DNA from: Chitiniphilus shinanonensis DSM 23277
GTDB lineage: Bacteria; Pseudomonadota; Gammaproteobacteria; Burkholderiales; Chitinibacteraceae
DNA: 64,000 nucleotides
Reading direction: 5' to 3'
Assembly: GCF_000374805.1 (NCBI RefSeq)
Contig: NZ_KB895344.1
Location: 1-64,000, forward strand
The notes below the pieces were generated by a model. That model was not told where the DNA came from, ran no database searches, and saw nothing but the letters and a program-made list of their open reading frames with translations. Position 1 is the stretch's first letter. Each line of letters opens with the position of its first letter. The position numbers and the translations under genes were made by a program. Of this stretch, positions 58,178 through 64,000 are shown piece by piece.

Positions 58178-58357
58178 TTACTGGTTAGAAGCAACAAAGG
58201 CGGTCAGCGCATTCTTGGCATCGGCCTGCGCGGACTTGTCATTGCCCTTCTTTTGATATTCCGAGAATTGCGGAATAGCGATAGCGGCGAGAATGCCGAT
58301 GATTGCTACCACAATCATCAGCTCGATGAGGGTAAAACCTTTCTGAAGCTTGTTCAT
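58178..58357 (-). CDS. Short type IV pilin (PilA-N-like), 59 residues
   Basis: A complete pilin N-terminal helix with prepilin site: leader MNKLQKG, then mature [20 protein letters not shown] with Phe1 and Glu5, PilD-cleaved. The mature chain has only 52 residues, ending LTAFVASNQ, and lacks the globular domain and disulfide loop of normal pilins of about 140-160 residues. The stop is genuine (TAA), not a frameshift within a longer pilin frame that I can see. The next gene may supply the head domain. Confidence 0.88.
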   Translation of the reverse strand: MNKLQKGFTLIELMIVVAIIGILAAIAIPQFSEYQKKGNDKSAQADAKNALTAFVASNQ

Positions 58358-58426
58358 TGAATACTCCCGGTTCTTAAGAGTTCGGTCGCGTCCAGCGGGA
58401 TAGCTGTTCGCCGCCCCCTGACCTAA

Positions 58427-58442
58427 GCATGATGCATGCCAG
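58427..58442 (-). promoter_or_regulatory. Sigma54-like promoter upstream of the 59-residue pilin gene
   Basis: The minus strand reads TGGCATG-CATC-ATGC (58441-58427), matching the -24 TGGCACG and -12 TTGC boxes with the required four-base spacing and one mismatch in each. It lies between the two pilin genes, about 70 bases upstream of the start codon. Confidence 0.55.
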
Positions 58443-58444
58443 GA

Positions 58445-58627
58445 CTAGTTGAAAACTTCCGAATGCAACATCGCTGCGCTCAGGAAGGACCGCGCATCCG
58501 CTTGTGCGGCTTTGTCGTTGGCTCTCATCTGGTACTCGGTGAACTGCGGTATTGCAATTGCAGCAAGTATCCCAATGATCGCGACCACGATCATCAGTTC
58601 GATCAAGGTGAATCCACGCTGCAACAT
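58445..58627 (-). CDS. Short type IV pilin (PilA-N-like), 60 residues
   Basis: Leader MLQRG, then mature [20 protein letters not shown] and [20 protein letters not shown], ending LHSEVFN. The mature chain is 55 residues with Phe1 and Glu5 and no globular domain. Its first 40 mature residues are nearly identical to those of the pilin at 58178-58357, so the pair arose by duplication. An RBS (GGGAG) and a sigma54-type promoter precede it. Confidence 0.88.
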   Translation of the reverse strand: MLQRGFTLIELMIVVAIIGILAAIAIPQFTEYQMRANDKAAQADARSFLSAAMLHSEVFN

Positions 58628-58660
58628 AGATACGCTCCCTCGCTGGCTGTGGAGTTACAC

Positions 58661-58676
58661 GCAAGTAGCATGCCAA
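58661..58676 (-). promoter_or_regulatory. Sigma54 promoter of the pilin genes
   Basis: The minus strand reads TTGGCATG-CTAC-TTGC (58676-58661). Compared with YTGGCACG-N4-TTGC it has one mismatch and exact spacing. The start site is expected near 58650, about 23 bases upstream of the 60-residue pilin ATG. Sigma54/PilSR control is the known mode for pilA genes. Confidence 0.8.
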
Positions 58677-58728
58677 GGGGGAAGGTGTTGGACTACGGGC
58701 CTGAATCTGCTATCCTGCTCGGCGTTTT

Positions 58729-58804
<76 letters not shown>

Positions 58805-58817
58805 GTGTTCCTCGCAG

Positions 58818-58842
58818 AAGCCCGCCTTGGCGGGCTTTTGTT
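58818..58842 (+). terminator. Rho-independent terminator after tRNA-Thr
   Basis: AGCCCGCC (58819-58826) pairs with GGCGGGCT (58829-58836), followed by TTTGTTTT. It sits 14 bases after the tRNA CCA end. Confidence 0.85.
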
Positions 58843-59002
58843 TTGCCTTGACGAACCGGTGGCGCCCGTCGTCGCCGACAGAAGGTGATCGCAGGATGAC
58901 GCGATCCGGCCTTCGCTATGCCTAGAGTCATCTGGAAGTGACGAAAATCGTCACCTCTTCTTACAAAATCCGGCTCCATCAGACTTTTCTCATACCCACG
59001 GC

Positions 59003-59770
59003 ATGGCCATGGCAATAGCACGACGTACCTCTACTGCAGGCGCAGGGCGCACCCAGTTGGCGCGGGCGCTGTCCAAGCTCGGGGTCTGTTCGCGGACGCA
59101 GGCGGAAGCGCTGGTGCGGGATGGACGGGTGGTGGTGAACGGGCGCTTGGTGCTTGATCCGTTGATTTGGGTATCGCTGGAATCAGACCGCTTTGCGGTC
59201 GATGGCCAGCCGGTGGGGGCCGAAGGCAAGGTCTACCTGATGCTCAACAAGCCGCGCGGACTGGTGACCACGGCGCAGGATGAGCAAGGGCGGGGGACGG
59301 TCTACGAGTGCCTGCAAGGTGCTGACCTCCCGTGGCTGGGGCCGGTGGGGCGGCTGGACAAGGCCAGCGAGGGGCTGCTGCTGTTCAGCAACGATACGAC
59401 ATGGGCTGCGCGGCTCACCGATCCGGCCAGCCATCTGGACAAGACCTATCACGTGCAGATCGACCGCGTGGCGGATGCGGCGTTGCTACAGGCGATGGAG
59501 CGTGGCATGACGGTCGAAGGCGAACGCCTGCTCGCGAAGTCGGTGCGCCTGTTGCGCGTGGGCGAGCGGAACAGCTGGCTGGAAGTGGTGCTGGACGAGG
59601 GCCGCAATCGCCACATCCGGCGCTTGCTGGCAGCTCACGAGGTGGAGACGCTGCGCCTGGTGCGCGTCGCCATCGGTGGCTTGGTGTTGGGCGACCTGGC
59701 CAAGGGCCAGTGGCGCATGCTGACTGCCGAGGAGGTCGCGCAGTTGAGCGGTGTATCGCCGCGGAAATGA
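59003..59770 (+). CDS. rRNA pseudouridine synthase (RsuA/RluB/E/F family)
   Basis: 255 residues. A basic N terminus is followed by an S4 RNA-binding domain (LARALSKLGVCSRTQAEALV, residues about 18-65), then the catalytic domain with VGRLDKASEGLLLFSNDT, whose Asp is the nucleophile. LDEGRNRHIRRLLAA is the C-terminal RsuA-family motif. It modifies U in rRNA; which site (RluB, RluE, RluF or RsuA type) is not decided. In-frame ATGs at 59003 and 59009. Confidence 0.9.
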   Translation: MAMAIARRTSTAGAGRTQLARALSKLGVCSRTQAEALVRDGRVVVNGRLVLDPLIWVSLESDRFAVDGQPVGAEGKVYLMLNKPRGLVTTAQDEQGRGTVYECLQGADLPWLGPVGRLDKASEGLLLFSNDTTWAARLTDPASHLDKTYHVQIDRVADAALLQAMERGMTVEGERLLAKSVRLLRVGERNSWLEVVLDEGRNRHIRRLLAAHEVETLRLVRVAIGGLVLGDLAKGQWRMLTAEEVAQLSGVSPRK

Positions 59771-59833
59771 ACTTGCAGGCGGCGCTGGGTTCCCAGCCAA
59801 GGGAAGCATGGCTTCCTTAGCGAGCAGATTGAC

Positions 59834-59859
59834 AGGGCGCCCCATGGGCGCCCTCTTTT
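59834..59859 (+). terminator. Rho-independent terminator after the pseudouridine synthase gene
   Basis: AGGGCGCC (59834-59841) pairs with GGCGCCCT (59847-59854) around five bases, followed by CTTTTA. About 65 bases after the stop codon. Confidence 0.85.
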
Positions 59860-59916
59860 ATAACCAGATGCCGCGTTTCCAGTCCTCGACTATTATCTTC
59901 TGTTCTGACCTTGGCA

Positions 59917-60501
59917 CTACGCCAATGCACCCAGGCCATATCGCGCGAGCAATTGGGCGGTTTCATGCAACGGCAGGCCGACCACGCCGGTGAAGCTGCC
60001 CTCCAGATGGGAAACGAACAATCCGCCCTGGCCCTGGATGCCATAGGCGCCGGCTTTGTCCATCGGTTCGCCGCTCGCCACGTAGCGGGCGATCTGGGCA
60101 TCGCTCAGCGGCATGAAGGTGACGCGGCTTTCCGACAATACCGTTTCGACACGATCCTGCTCGGCGATCGCCAGCGCGGTCAGCACCAGGTGAGTGCTGC
60201 CGGACAGTTGCTTGAGCATGGCGGCGGCGTGGGTCTCGTCGTCCGGTTTGCCGAGGATCTCGCCGTCCAGCACCACGGTGGTGTCGGCGGCCAGCACCGG
60301 ATGCGGCGGCAGGTTTGCGGCTAGCATCGCCAGCCAGCCGGCCTGGGCCTTGGCGCGTGCTAGTCGCAGTACGTAGCCGTGGGGGTCTTCGTTCAGCAAC
60401 GGGGTTTCGTCGACCGGCGCGGCGATGCGTTCGAACTGCACGCCGATCTGCGCCAGCAGTTCGCGGCGGCGGGGGCTGGCGGAAGCAAGATAGAGGTCCA
60501 T
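59917..60501 (-). CDS. maf: Maf family nucleotide pyrophosphatase (YhdE type)
   Basis: 194 residues. LYLASASPRRRELLAQIGV is the family N terminus with the SxSPRR motif. LAADTTVVLDGEILGKPDD and DKAGAYGIQGQGGLFVSHLE complete the active site. It hydrolyses dTTP, UTP or modified nucleotides to monophosphates. It is 58 bp downstream of rlmH, the usual pairing. Confidence 0.95.
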   Translation of the reverse strand: MDLYLASASPRRRELLAQIGVQFERIAAPVDETPLLNEDPHGYVLRLARAKAQAGWLAMLAANLPPHPVLAADTTVVLDGEILGKPDDETHAAAMLKQLSGSTHLVLTALAIAEQDRVETVLSESRVTFMPLSDAQIARYVASGEPMDKAGAYGIQGQGGLFVSHLEGSFTGVVGLPLHETAQLLARYGLGALA

Positions 60502-60559
60502 GTCGATCCGTGGGGGAAGTTGGCCGCGGGATCGCAGCCTTGGGTGTTTCGGCCGTGGC

Positions 60560-61030
60560 CTACTCGCGGTGATAGGGGTGATTGTGCAGGATGCTGTAGG
60601 CGCGATAGAGCTGTTCCGCCAGTAGCACGCGCACCATGCCGTGTGGCAGCGTCAACGCCGAGAGTTGCAGCAGCTGGTCGGCCTTGTCCTTGACGCGCGC
60701 ATCCAGGCCGTCGGCGCCGCCGATCACGAAGACCGTATCGCGGCCATCGGCGTGCCAGGTCTTCATCGCTTCGGCCAGCTTCATGGTGGTCCAGTTGGCG
60801 CCGCGTTCGTCGAGCACGATCAGGCGAGCGCCCTGCGGGATGGCGGCCAGGATACGGTCGGCTTCTTCCGCCATCACCTGCTGGGGTGTCCGTCCGCCGG
60901 CGCGCTTGTCCGGTTTCAGCTCCACCAGCGACAGCGCGAACTCGCGGGGTAGGCGCTTGCGGTATTCGCCAAAGCCATCCTCGATCCAGCCCGGCATCTT
61001 GTGGCCGACGGCGACGATGATAAGCTTCAT
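60560..61030 (-). CDS. rlmH: RlmH, 23S rRNA m3-pseudouridine1915 methyltransferase
   Basis: A 156-residue SPOUT methyltransferase. [20 protein letters not shown] at 61030 is the family start; an in-frame ATG at 61039 adds [23 protein letters not shown] is the SAM knot and [20 protein letters not shown] the C-terminal signature. It acts on assembled 70S ribosomes. The usual rsfS neighbour is elsewhere (46717-47088). Confidence 0.97.
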   Translation of the reverse strand: MKLIIVAVGHKMPGWIEDGFGEYRKRLPREFALSLVELKPDKRAGGRTPQQVMAEEADRILAAIPQGARLIVLDERGANWTTMKLAEAMKTWHADGRDTVFVIGGADGLDARVKDKADQLLQLSALTLPHGMVRVLLAEQLYRAYSILHNHPYHRE

Positions 61031-61067
61031 GCCCCGCACTCCTCCGGCAAAGCCCGGACTTTAGCAC

Positions 61068-61811
61068 GTGTCCGAACCCTCTTCTTCCACCGCCGCTGCC
61101 CCGTCGCTGCGCCTGTCGGTCACCGATCCCTGGCAGGCCCAGGCCATTGCCGATCACGGCGATTTCCTGGTGGCATACAAGCCGCCGGGCATGAGCTTCC
61201 ATCGCGAAGGCGATGCGCCCGGCCTGCTCGACATACTGCGGCAGGCGGGCCATCGGGATCTGCACGCGGTGCATCGCCTGGATCGAATCACTTCCGGGCT
61301 GGTTCTGGTGGCGAGGGGGGCCGAGGCTGCGCGTGAACTGGGCGAGGCATTCGAAGCGCGCCGCGTGACCAAGTGCTATCTCGCGTTGTCCGACCGCAAG
61401 CCTTCCAAGAAGCAGGGCCTGATCAGTGGCGGCATGGCGCCGGGCCGCAACGGCACGTGGCGCCTGACCCGCGAGCTGACCCTGCGCGCGGTGACGCGTT
61501 TTCAGAGTGTGGCGCTCGAAGAGGGCCTGCGGCTGTTCGTGCTTTACCCGCAGACGGGTCGCACGCATCAGCTGCGCGTGGCGATGAAGAGCATCTCGGC
61601 GCCGATCCTGGGAGATACCCGCTACGGCGGCAGTGCATCGGATCGTGGCTATCTGCATGCCTATGCATTGCGTTTCGACTGGCGCGGGCAGCCTGTTTCA
61701 CTGGTCATGGCCCCCAATGCAGGGTTGTCGTTCCAGTTGCCGGGTATCGCAGCCCACCTTGCGCAGCTGACCGCCGCGGGCGGGACGGGACTGCCGGCGG
61801 CCTCGCCCTGA
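61068..61811 (+). CDS. RluA-family pseudouridine synthase
   Basis: 247 residues from a GTG start at 61068. There is no S4 domain, so it resembles the TruC/RluA short forms. Motif II HAVHRLDRITSGLVLVAR holds the catalytic Asp, and LYPQTGRTHQLRVAMKSI is motif III. The target U (tRNA or 23S rRNA) cannot be told. It is divergent from rlmH with 37 bp between the start codons, so the promoters overlap. Confidence 0.9.
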   Translation: MSEPSSSTAAAPSLRLSVTDPWQAQAIADHGDFLVAYKPPGMSFHREGDAPGLLDILRQAGHRDLHAVHRLDRITSGLVLVARGAEAARELGEAFEARRVTKCYLALSDRKPSKKQGLISGGMAPGRNGTWRLTRELTLRAVTRFQSVALEEGLRLFVLYPQTGRTHQLRVAMKSISAPILGDTRYGGSASDRGYLHAYALRFDWRGQPVSLVMAPNAGLSFQLPGIAAHLAQLTAAGGTGLPAASP

Positions 61812-62275
61812 GCAGGAAGCCGGCGCGGGTGCCGTCGAAAGCAAATTGCTTTCTAAATCCTTTCTATTTTGCCGCTTCATGGCGTAGATGGCGCCTGCTT
61901 TACTAAACACGACATCATTTCGGCTTTCTCGATTTCCCACAATAACAAGGGGTTAGCGCACCTATCACTGAACGCTGGCAGTGATGGGGCCGGTTGTCAG
62001 GGCCTGCATCGTGGTGCGATCTGCCAATTGTCGGAGACGAGCGTTCGGTGCCCTGTGCCAAGCGGCGTGGCCATGAAGGGAACCGGGTGGGCGGAGTCAA
62101 TACAGCCGCCGCTTCCAGCGTCGATGGCACATGCGCGGATCGGCAAATACCGCTGGATGGGACCAGGGGAGGGGGCGTGGGCGGGCATCAATTTACTTAC
62201 AGGGCTGCGTTATGATAACGCCGGCAATGAATGTAACAGTCGCAAATATCACTACAACTTAAAGAGGATGGAGCG
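61812..62275. other. Intergenic region upstream of the chitinase gene
   Basis: 464 bases. The left part is AT-richer (ttgctttctaaatcctttct) but has no clear terminator hairpin. No reading frame has convincing protein features. Near 62200-62220 the sequence ttacttacagggctgcgttatgat could hold a weak promoter, but -35/-10 spacing is poor. A strong RBS (aaagaggatggag) immediately precedes the chitinase ATG. Confidence 0.5.
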
Positions 62276-64000
62276 ATGAATTTCCCTCGCATGCGCAAGC
62301 TCTCGATGGCGTGCATGATCGCCATCGGTACCTTGGGTCCCGTGGTCATGAATGCCTCGTCCGCCCACGCCTATGTGGCCTGGACGGAAGGCGTCACCTA
62401 CACCGCCGGCACCTTCGTCACCTACAACGGTGTCGACTATCAGGCACTGGTCACCCATATCGCCTACACCGGCGCCAACTGGAATCCGGCAGCGACTCCC
62501 ACGCTGTGGAAGAACGTCGGCACCAGCAGCACCCCGACGCCCACCCCGGTGGTGACGCCGACCCCGACGCCCAAGCCCACTCCGACGCCGACCCCCGTCG
62601 TGACGCCGACCCCGACTCAGGTCGTGACCCCGACTCCGACGCCCGTGGTCACCCCGACCCCGGCCGGCAATTGCGGCGCGGCCTGGGATGCCGGCGCCGT
62701 CTACAACGGCGGCGATCGCGCCAGCTACAACGGCACCATCTACGAAGCCAAGTGGTGGACCAAGGGTGACAACCCCGCCCAAGCCGGTGAATGGGGTGTC
62801 TGGAAGGTGATCGGCCCCTGCGGCGGTGGCACCACCCCGACGCCGACCCCCGTCGTGACCCCCACACCCACGCCGGTGGTGACGCCCACCCCGACGCCGG
62901 TCGTCACACCTACCCCGACCCCGGTGGTGACGCCGACCCCGACGCCGGTGGTCACGCCGACCCCCGCGCCGGCCAGCTACAAGCCGCAGATCACCTACAT
63001 TCCCGCGCCGGCCGGCTACCCGACCGCTGCGCAGTTCACCGCCGCCGAAAACGCGCTGATGGCGCAGGCCGGTACCGATGCGCAGGCGATCAACCGCATC
63101 CGCGCCGCGCTGGCCGTGCTGCCCGATGCCCAGGTGGAAGCCGTGGTGCCGGGACGTGCCGCCAACCCGGACAACGTCAAGCGCGTGGAGCGCGTGATGG
63201 GTGAGGCCCGCTTTGACGAGATGTTCCCGATCCGTCATGTGAACTACACCTACACCAACTTCCTGCGTGGCGTGGCCAAGTTCCCGGCCTATTGCACCAA
63301 CTACACCGACGGCCGCGACGCCGACGCCATCTGCCGCAAGCTGCTGGCCACCTCGTTCGCGCACTTCGTCCAGGAAACCGGCGCCAACTGGCCGTCGCTG
63401 ACCGTCGCCACCGCACGCACCTACGCGGACCACAACAACCCGGTGCTGGCGACCATGGCGCAGAACGACGTCATCCCGACCTACCGTCAGGCGCTGTGGT
63501 ACCTGCGCGAATCGGGCTACAACGAAGGCTCGTCGGTGGGTTCGTACCAGGATTGCTTCCGTGGTGCCGGCAGCTCGATCTTCTCGGTGTTCTACCCGTG
63601 CGCGCAGAACAGCCAGGGCAGCTTCATCGACTACTTCGGCCGTGGTTCCAAGCAATTGTCGTGGAACTACAACTACGGTCCGTTCAGCAAGTCGCTCTAC
63701 GGTGACGTGAACGTGCTGCTGGACAACCCGGCTCGCGTTGCCGACACCTGGCTCAACTTCGCCTCGGCCATCTGGTTCGCCGTGTACCCGCAATCGCCCA
63801 AGCCTCCGATGACCTGGGTGGTGGACGGTACCTGGCAGCCGAACGCGGTCGACCTCGCCAACAACATGAAGCCGGGCTTCGGCGCCACCGTGTTCATCAT
63901 CAACGGCGGCATCGAGTGTGGCGGCGGCGGTGCCGAGAAGTCGCAGGTGCAGAACCGTATCGCGGCGTACAAGGAAATCGCCAAGGTGATGAACGTGCCG
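62276..64000 (+). CDS. Secreted GH19 chitinase with two chitin-binding modules (3' end beyond window)
   Basis: 575 codons are visible, with no stop before the window ends. A signal peptide ends at AHA near residue 32. CBM5/12 module 1 spans about 33-83 (VTYNGVDYQALVTHIAYTGA), a Pro/Thr linker about 84-129, CBM5/12 module 2 about 130-181 (YEAKWWTKGDNPAQAGEW), a second linker to about 232, then the GH19 domain. SFAHFVQETGANWPS carries the catalytic Glu, and FGRGSKQLSWNYNYGPFS is the GH19 signature. It hydrolyses chitin outside the cell. Confidence 0.93.
   Translation, partial: MNFPRMRKLSMACMIAIGTLGPVVMNASSAHAYVAWTEGVTYTAGTFVTYNGVDYQALVTHIAYTGANWNPAATPTLWKNVGTSSTPTPTPVVTPTPTPKPTPTPTPVVTPTPTQVVTPTPTPVVTPTPAGNCGAAWDAGAVYNGGDRASYNGTIYEAKWWTKGDNPAQAGEWGVWKVIGPCGGGTTPTPTPVVTPTPTPVVTPTPTPVVTPTPTPVVTPTPTPVVTPTPAPASYKPQITYIPAPAGYPTAAQFTAAENALMAQAGTDAQAINRIRAALAVLPDAQVEAVVPGRAANPDNVKRVERVMGEARFDEMFPIRHVNYTYTNFLRGVAKFPAYCTNYTDGRDADAICRKLLATSFAHFVQETGANWPSLTVATARTYADHNNPVLATMAQNDVIPTYRQALWYLRESGYNEGSSVGSYQDCFRGAGSSIFSVFYPCAQNSQGSFIDYFGRGSKQLSWNYNYGPFSKSLYGDVNVLLDNPARVADTWLNFASAIWFAVYPQSPKPPMTWVVDGTWQPNAVDLANNMKPGFGATVFIINGGIECGGGGAEKSQVQNRIAAYKEIAKVMNVP
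62527..62664 (+). repeat. Pro-Thr linker repeat 1 in the chitinase
   Basis: Degenerate 24-base tandem units encode PTPTPVVT-like octapeptides, forming a flexible linker between the two chitin-binding modules. One unit is changed to PKPTPTPT and one to PTPTQVVT. Confidence 0.85.
62830..62970 (+). repeat. Pro-Thr linker repeat 2 in the chitinase
   Basis: About five units of 24 bases encode PTPTPVVT with few amino-acid changes, ending PTPAPAS. It joins the second chitin-binding module to the GH19 domain. The units are more uniform than in linker 1, which suggests recent unit amplification. Confidence 0.85.

Noticed and set aside
58178-58357. Pilin pseudogene truncated by a frameshift
   Set aside because: Both short pilins have proper starts, RBSs, promoters and stops, and their lengths agree. 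No remnant of a globular pilin domain is seen downstream in another frame; the downstream frame has its own signal peptide.
58178-58627. Conductive 'nanowire' pilins, because the mature chains are as short as Geobacter PilA
   Set aside because: Aromatic residues are few beyond Phe1, Phe24 and Tyr27, and the role of such short pilins in conduction is disputed. Sequence alone cannot support it.
62527-62970. CRISPR or satellite array from the short tandem units
   Set aside because: The units are in-frame codons for Pro-Thr linkers inside the chitinase.

Overview
The window is about 64 kb of bacterial chromosome. Most of it is GC-rich and gene-dense, with strong third-position GC bias. A betaproteobacterium is suggested by an almost complete dcw (division and cell wall) cluster ending in lpxC, by adjacent metX-metW, and by the general protein character. 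The secreted GH19 chitinase at the right edge, with two chitin-binding modules, points to a chitin degrader, perhaps a Neisseriales/Chitinibacteraceae relative. The assignment below class level is inference.

Layout. 38-5649 and onward to 14593 (minus strand): a sugar oxidoreductase, metXW, then a tightly overlapping LPS core/O-antigen operon (epimerase, four GT9 heptosyltransferase-like enzymes, three GT4 enzymes, a polysaccharide deacetylase and a WaaL-like ligase). A WaaE-like GT2 gene (14887-15666, plus) faces msbA, rsmE and a small membrane protein gene. 18903-37098 (minus) is the dcw cluster in order mraZ-rsmH-ftsL-ftsI-murE-murF-mraY-murD-ftsW-murG-murC-ddl-ftsQ-ftsA-ftsZ-lpxC. It starts from a clear sigma70 promoter overlapping a four-repeat MraZ operator and lacks murB. 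37343-49811 is housekeeping: msrP, a CobW-ParA-pth operon, a cold-shock gene, def, an RstAB-like two-component pair, proA, a chorismate mutase, rsfS and cysD/cysN.

49854-58627 (minus) is the most unusual part. Most of it (49854-57658) is visibly more AT-rich than its surroundings. It encodes an ABC-2 exporter, a lipoprotein-like or anchored protein with possible helical repeats, a 1143-residue protein with two TPR-glycosyltransferase halves, and an LTA-synthase-like membrane sulfatase. Next to it are two very short type IV pilins (59 and 60 residues), each behind a sigma54-like promoter, and a small secreted cysteine-containing protein. This resembles the 'split pilin' organisation known from Geobacter (PilA-N plus PilA-C) and is the best candidate here for an undescribed system. 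A tRNA-Thr(CGT), an rRNA pseudouridine synthase, maf, rlmH, a second pseudouridine synthase and the chitinase follow.

Non-coding structure is also notable. Four copies of an approximately 160-215 bp inverted-repeat element occur, two of which supply the stop codon of a neighbouring glycosyltransferase gene. There are two other long palindromic elements (one inside the dcw cluster) and a locally duplicated segment that copies the 5' end of a GT9 gene.
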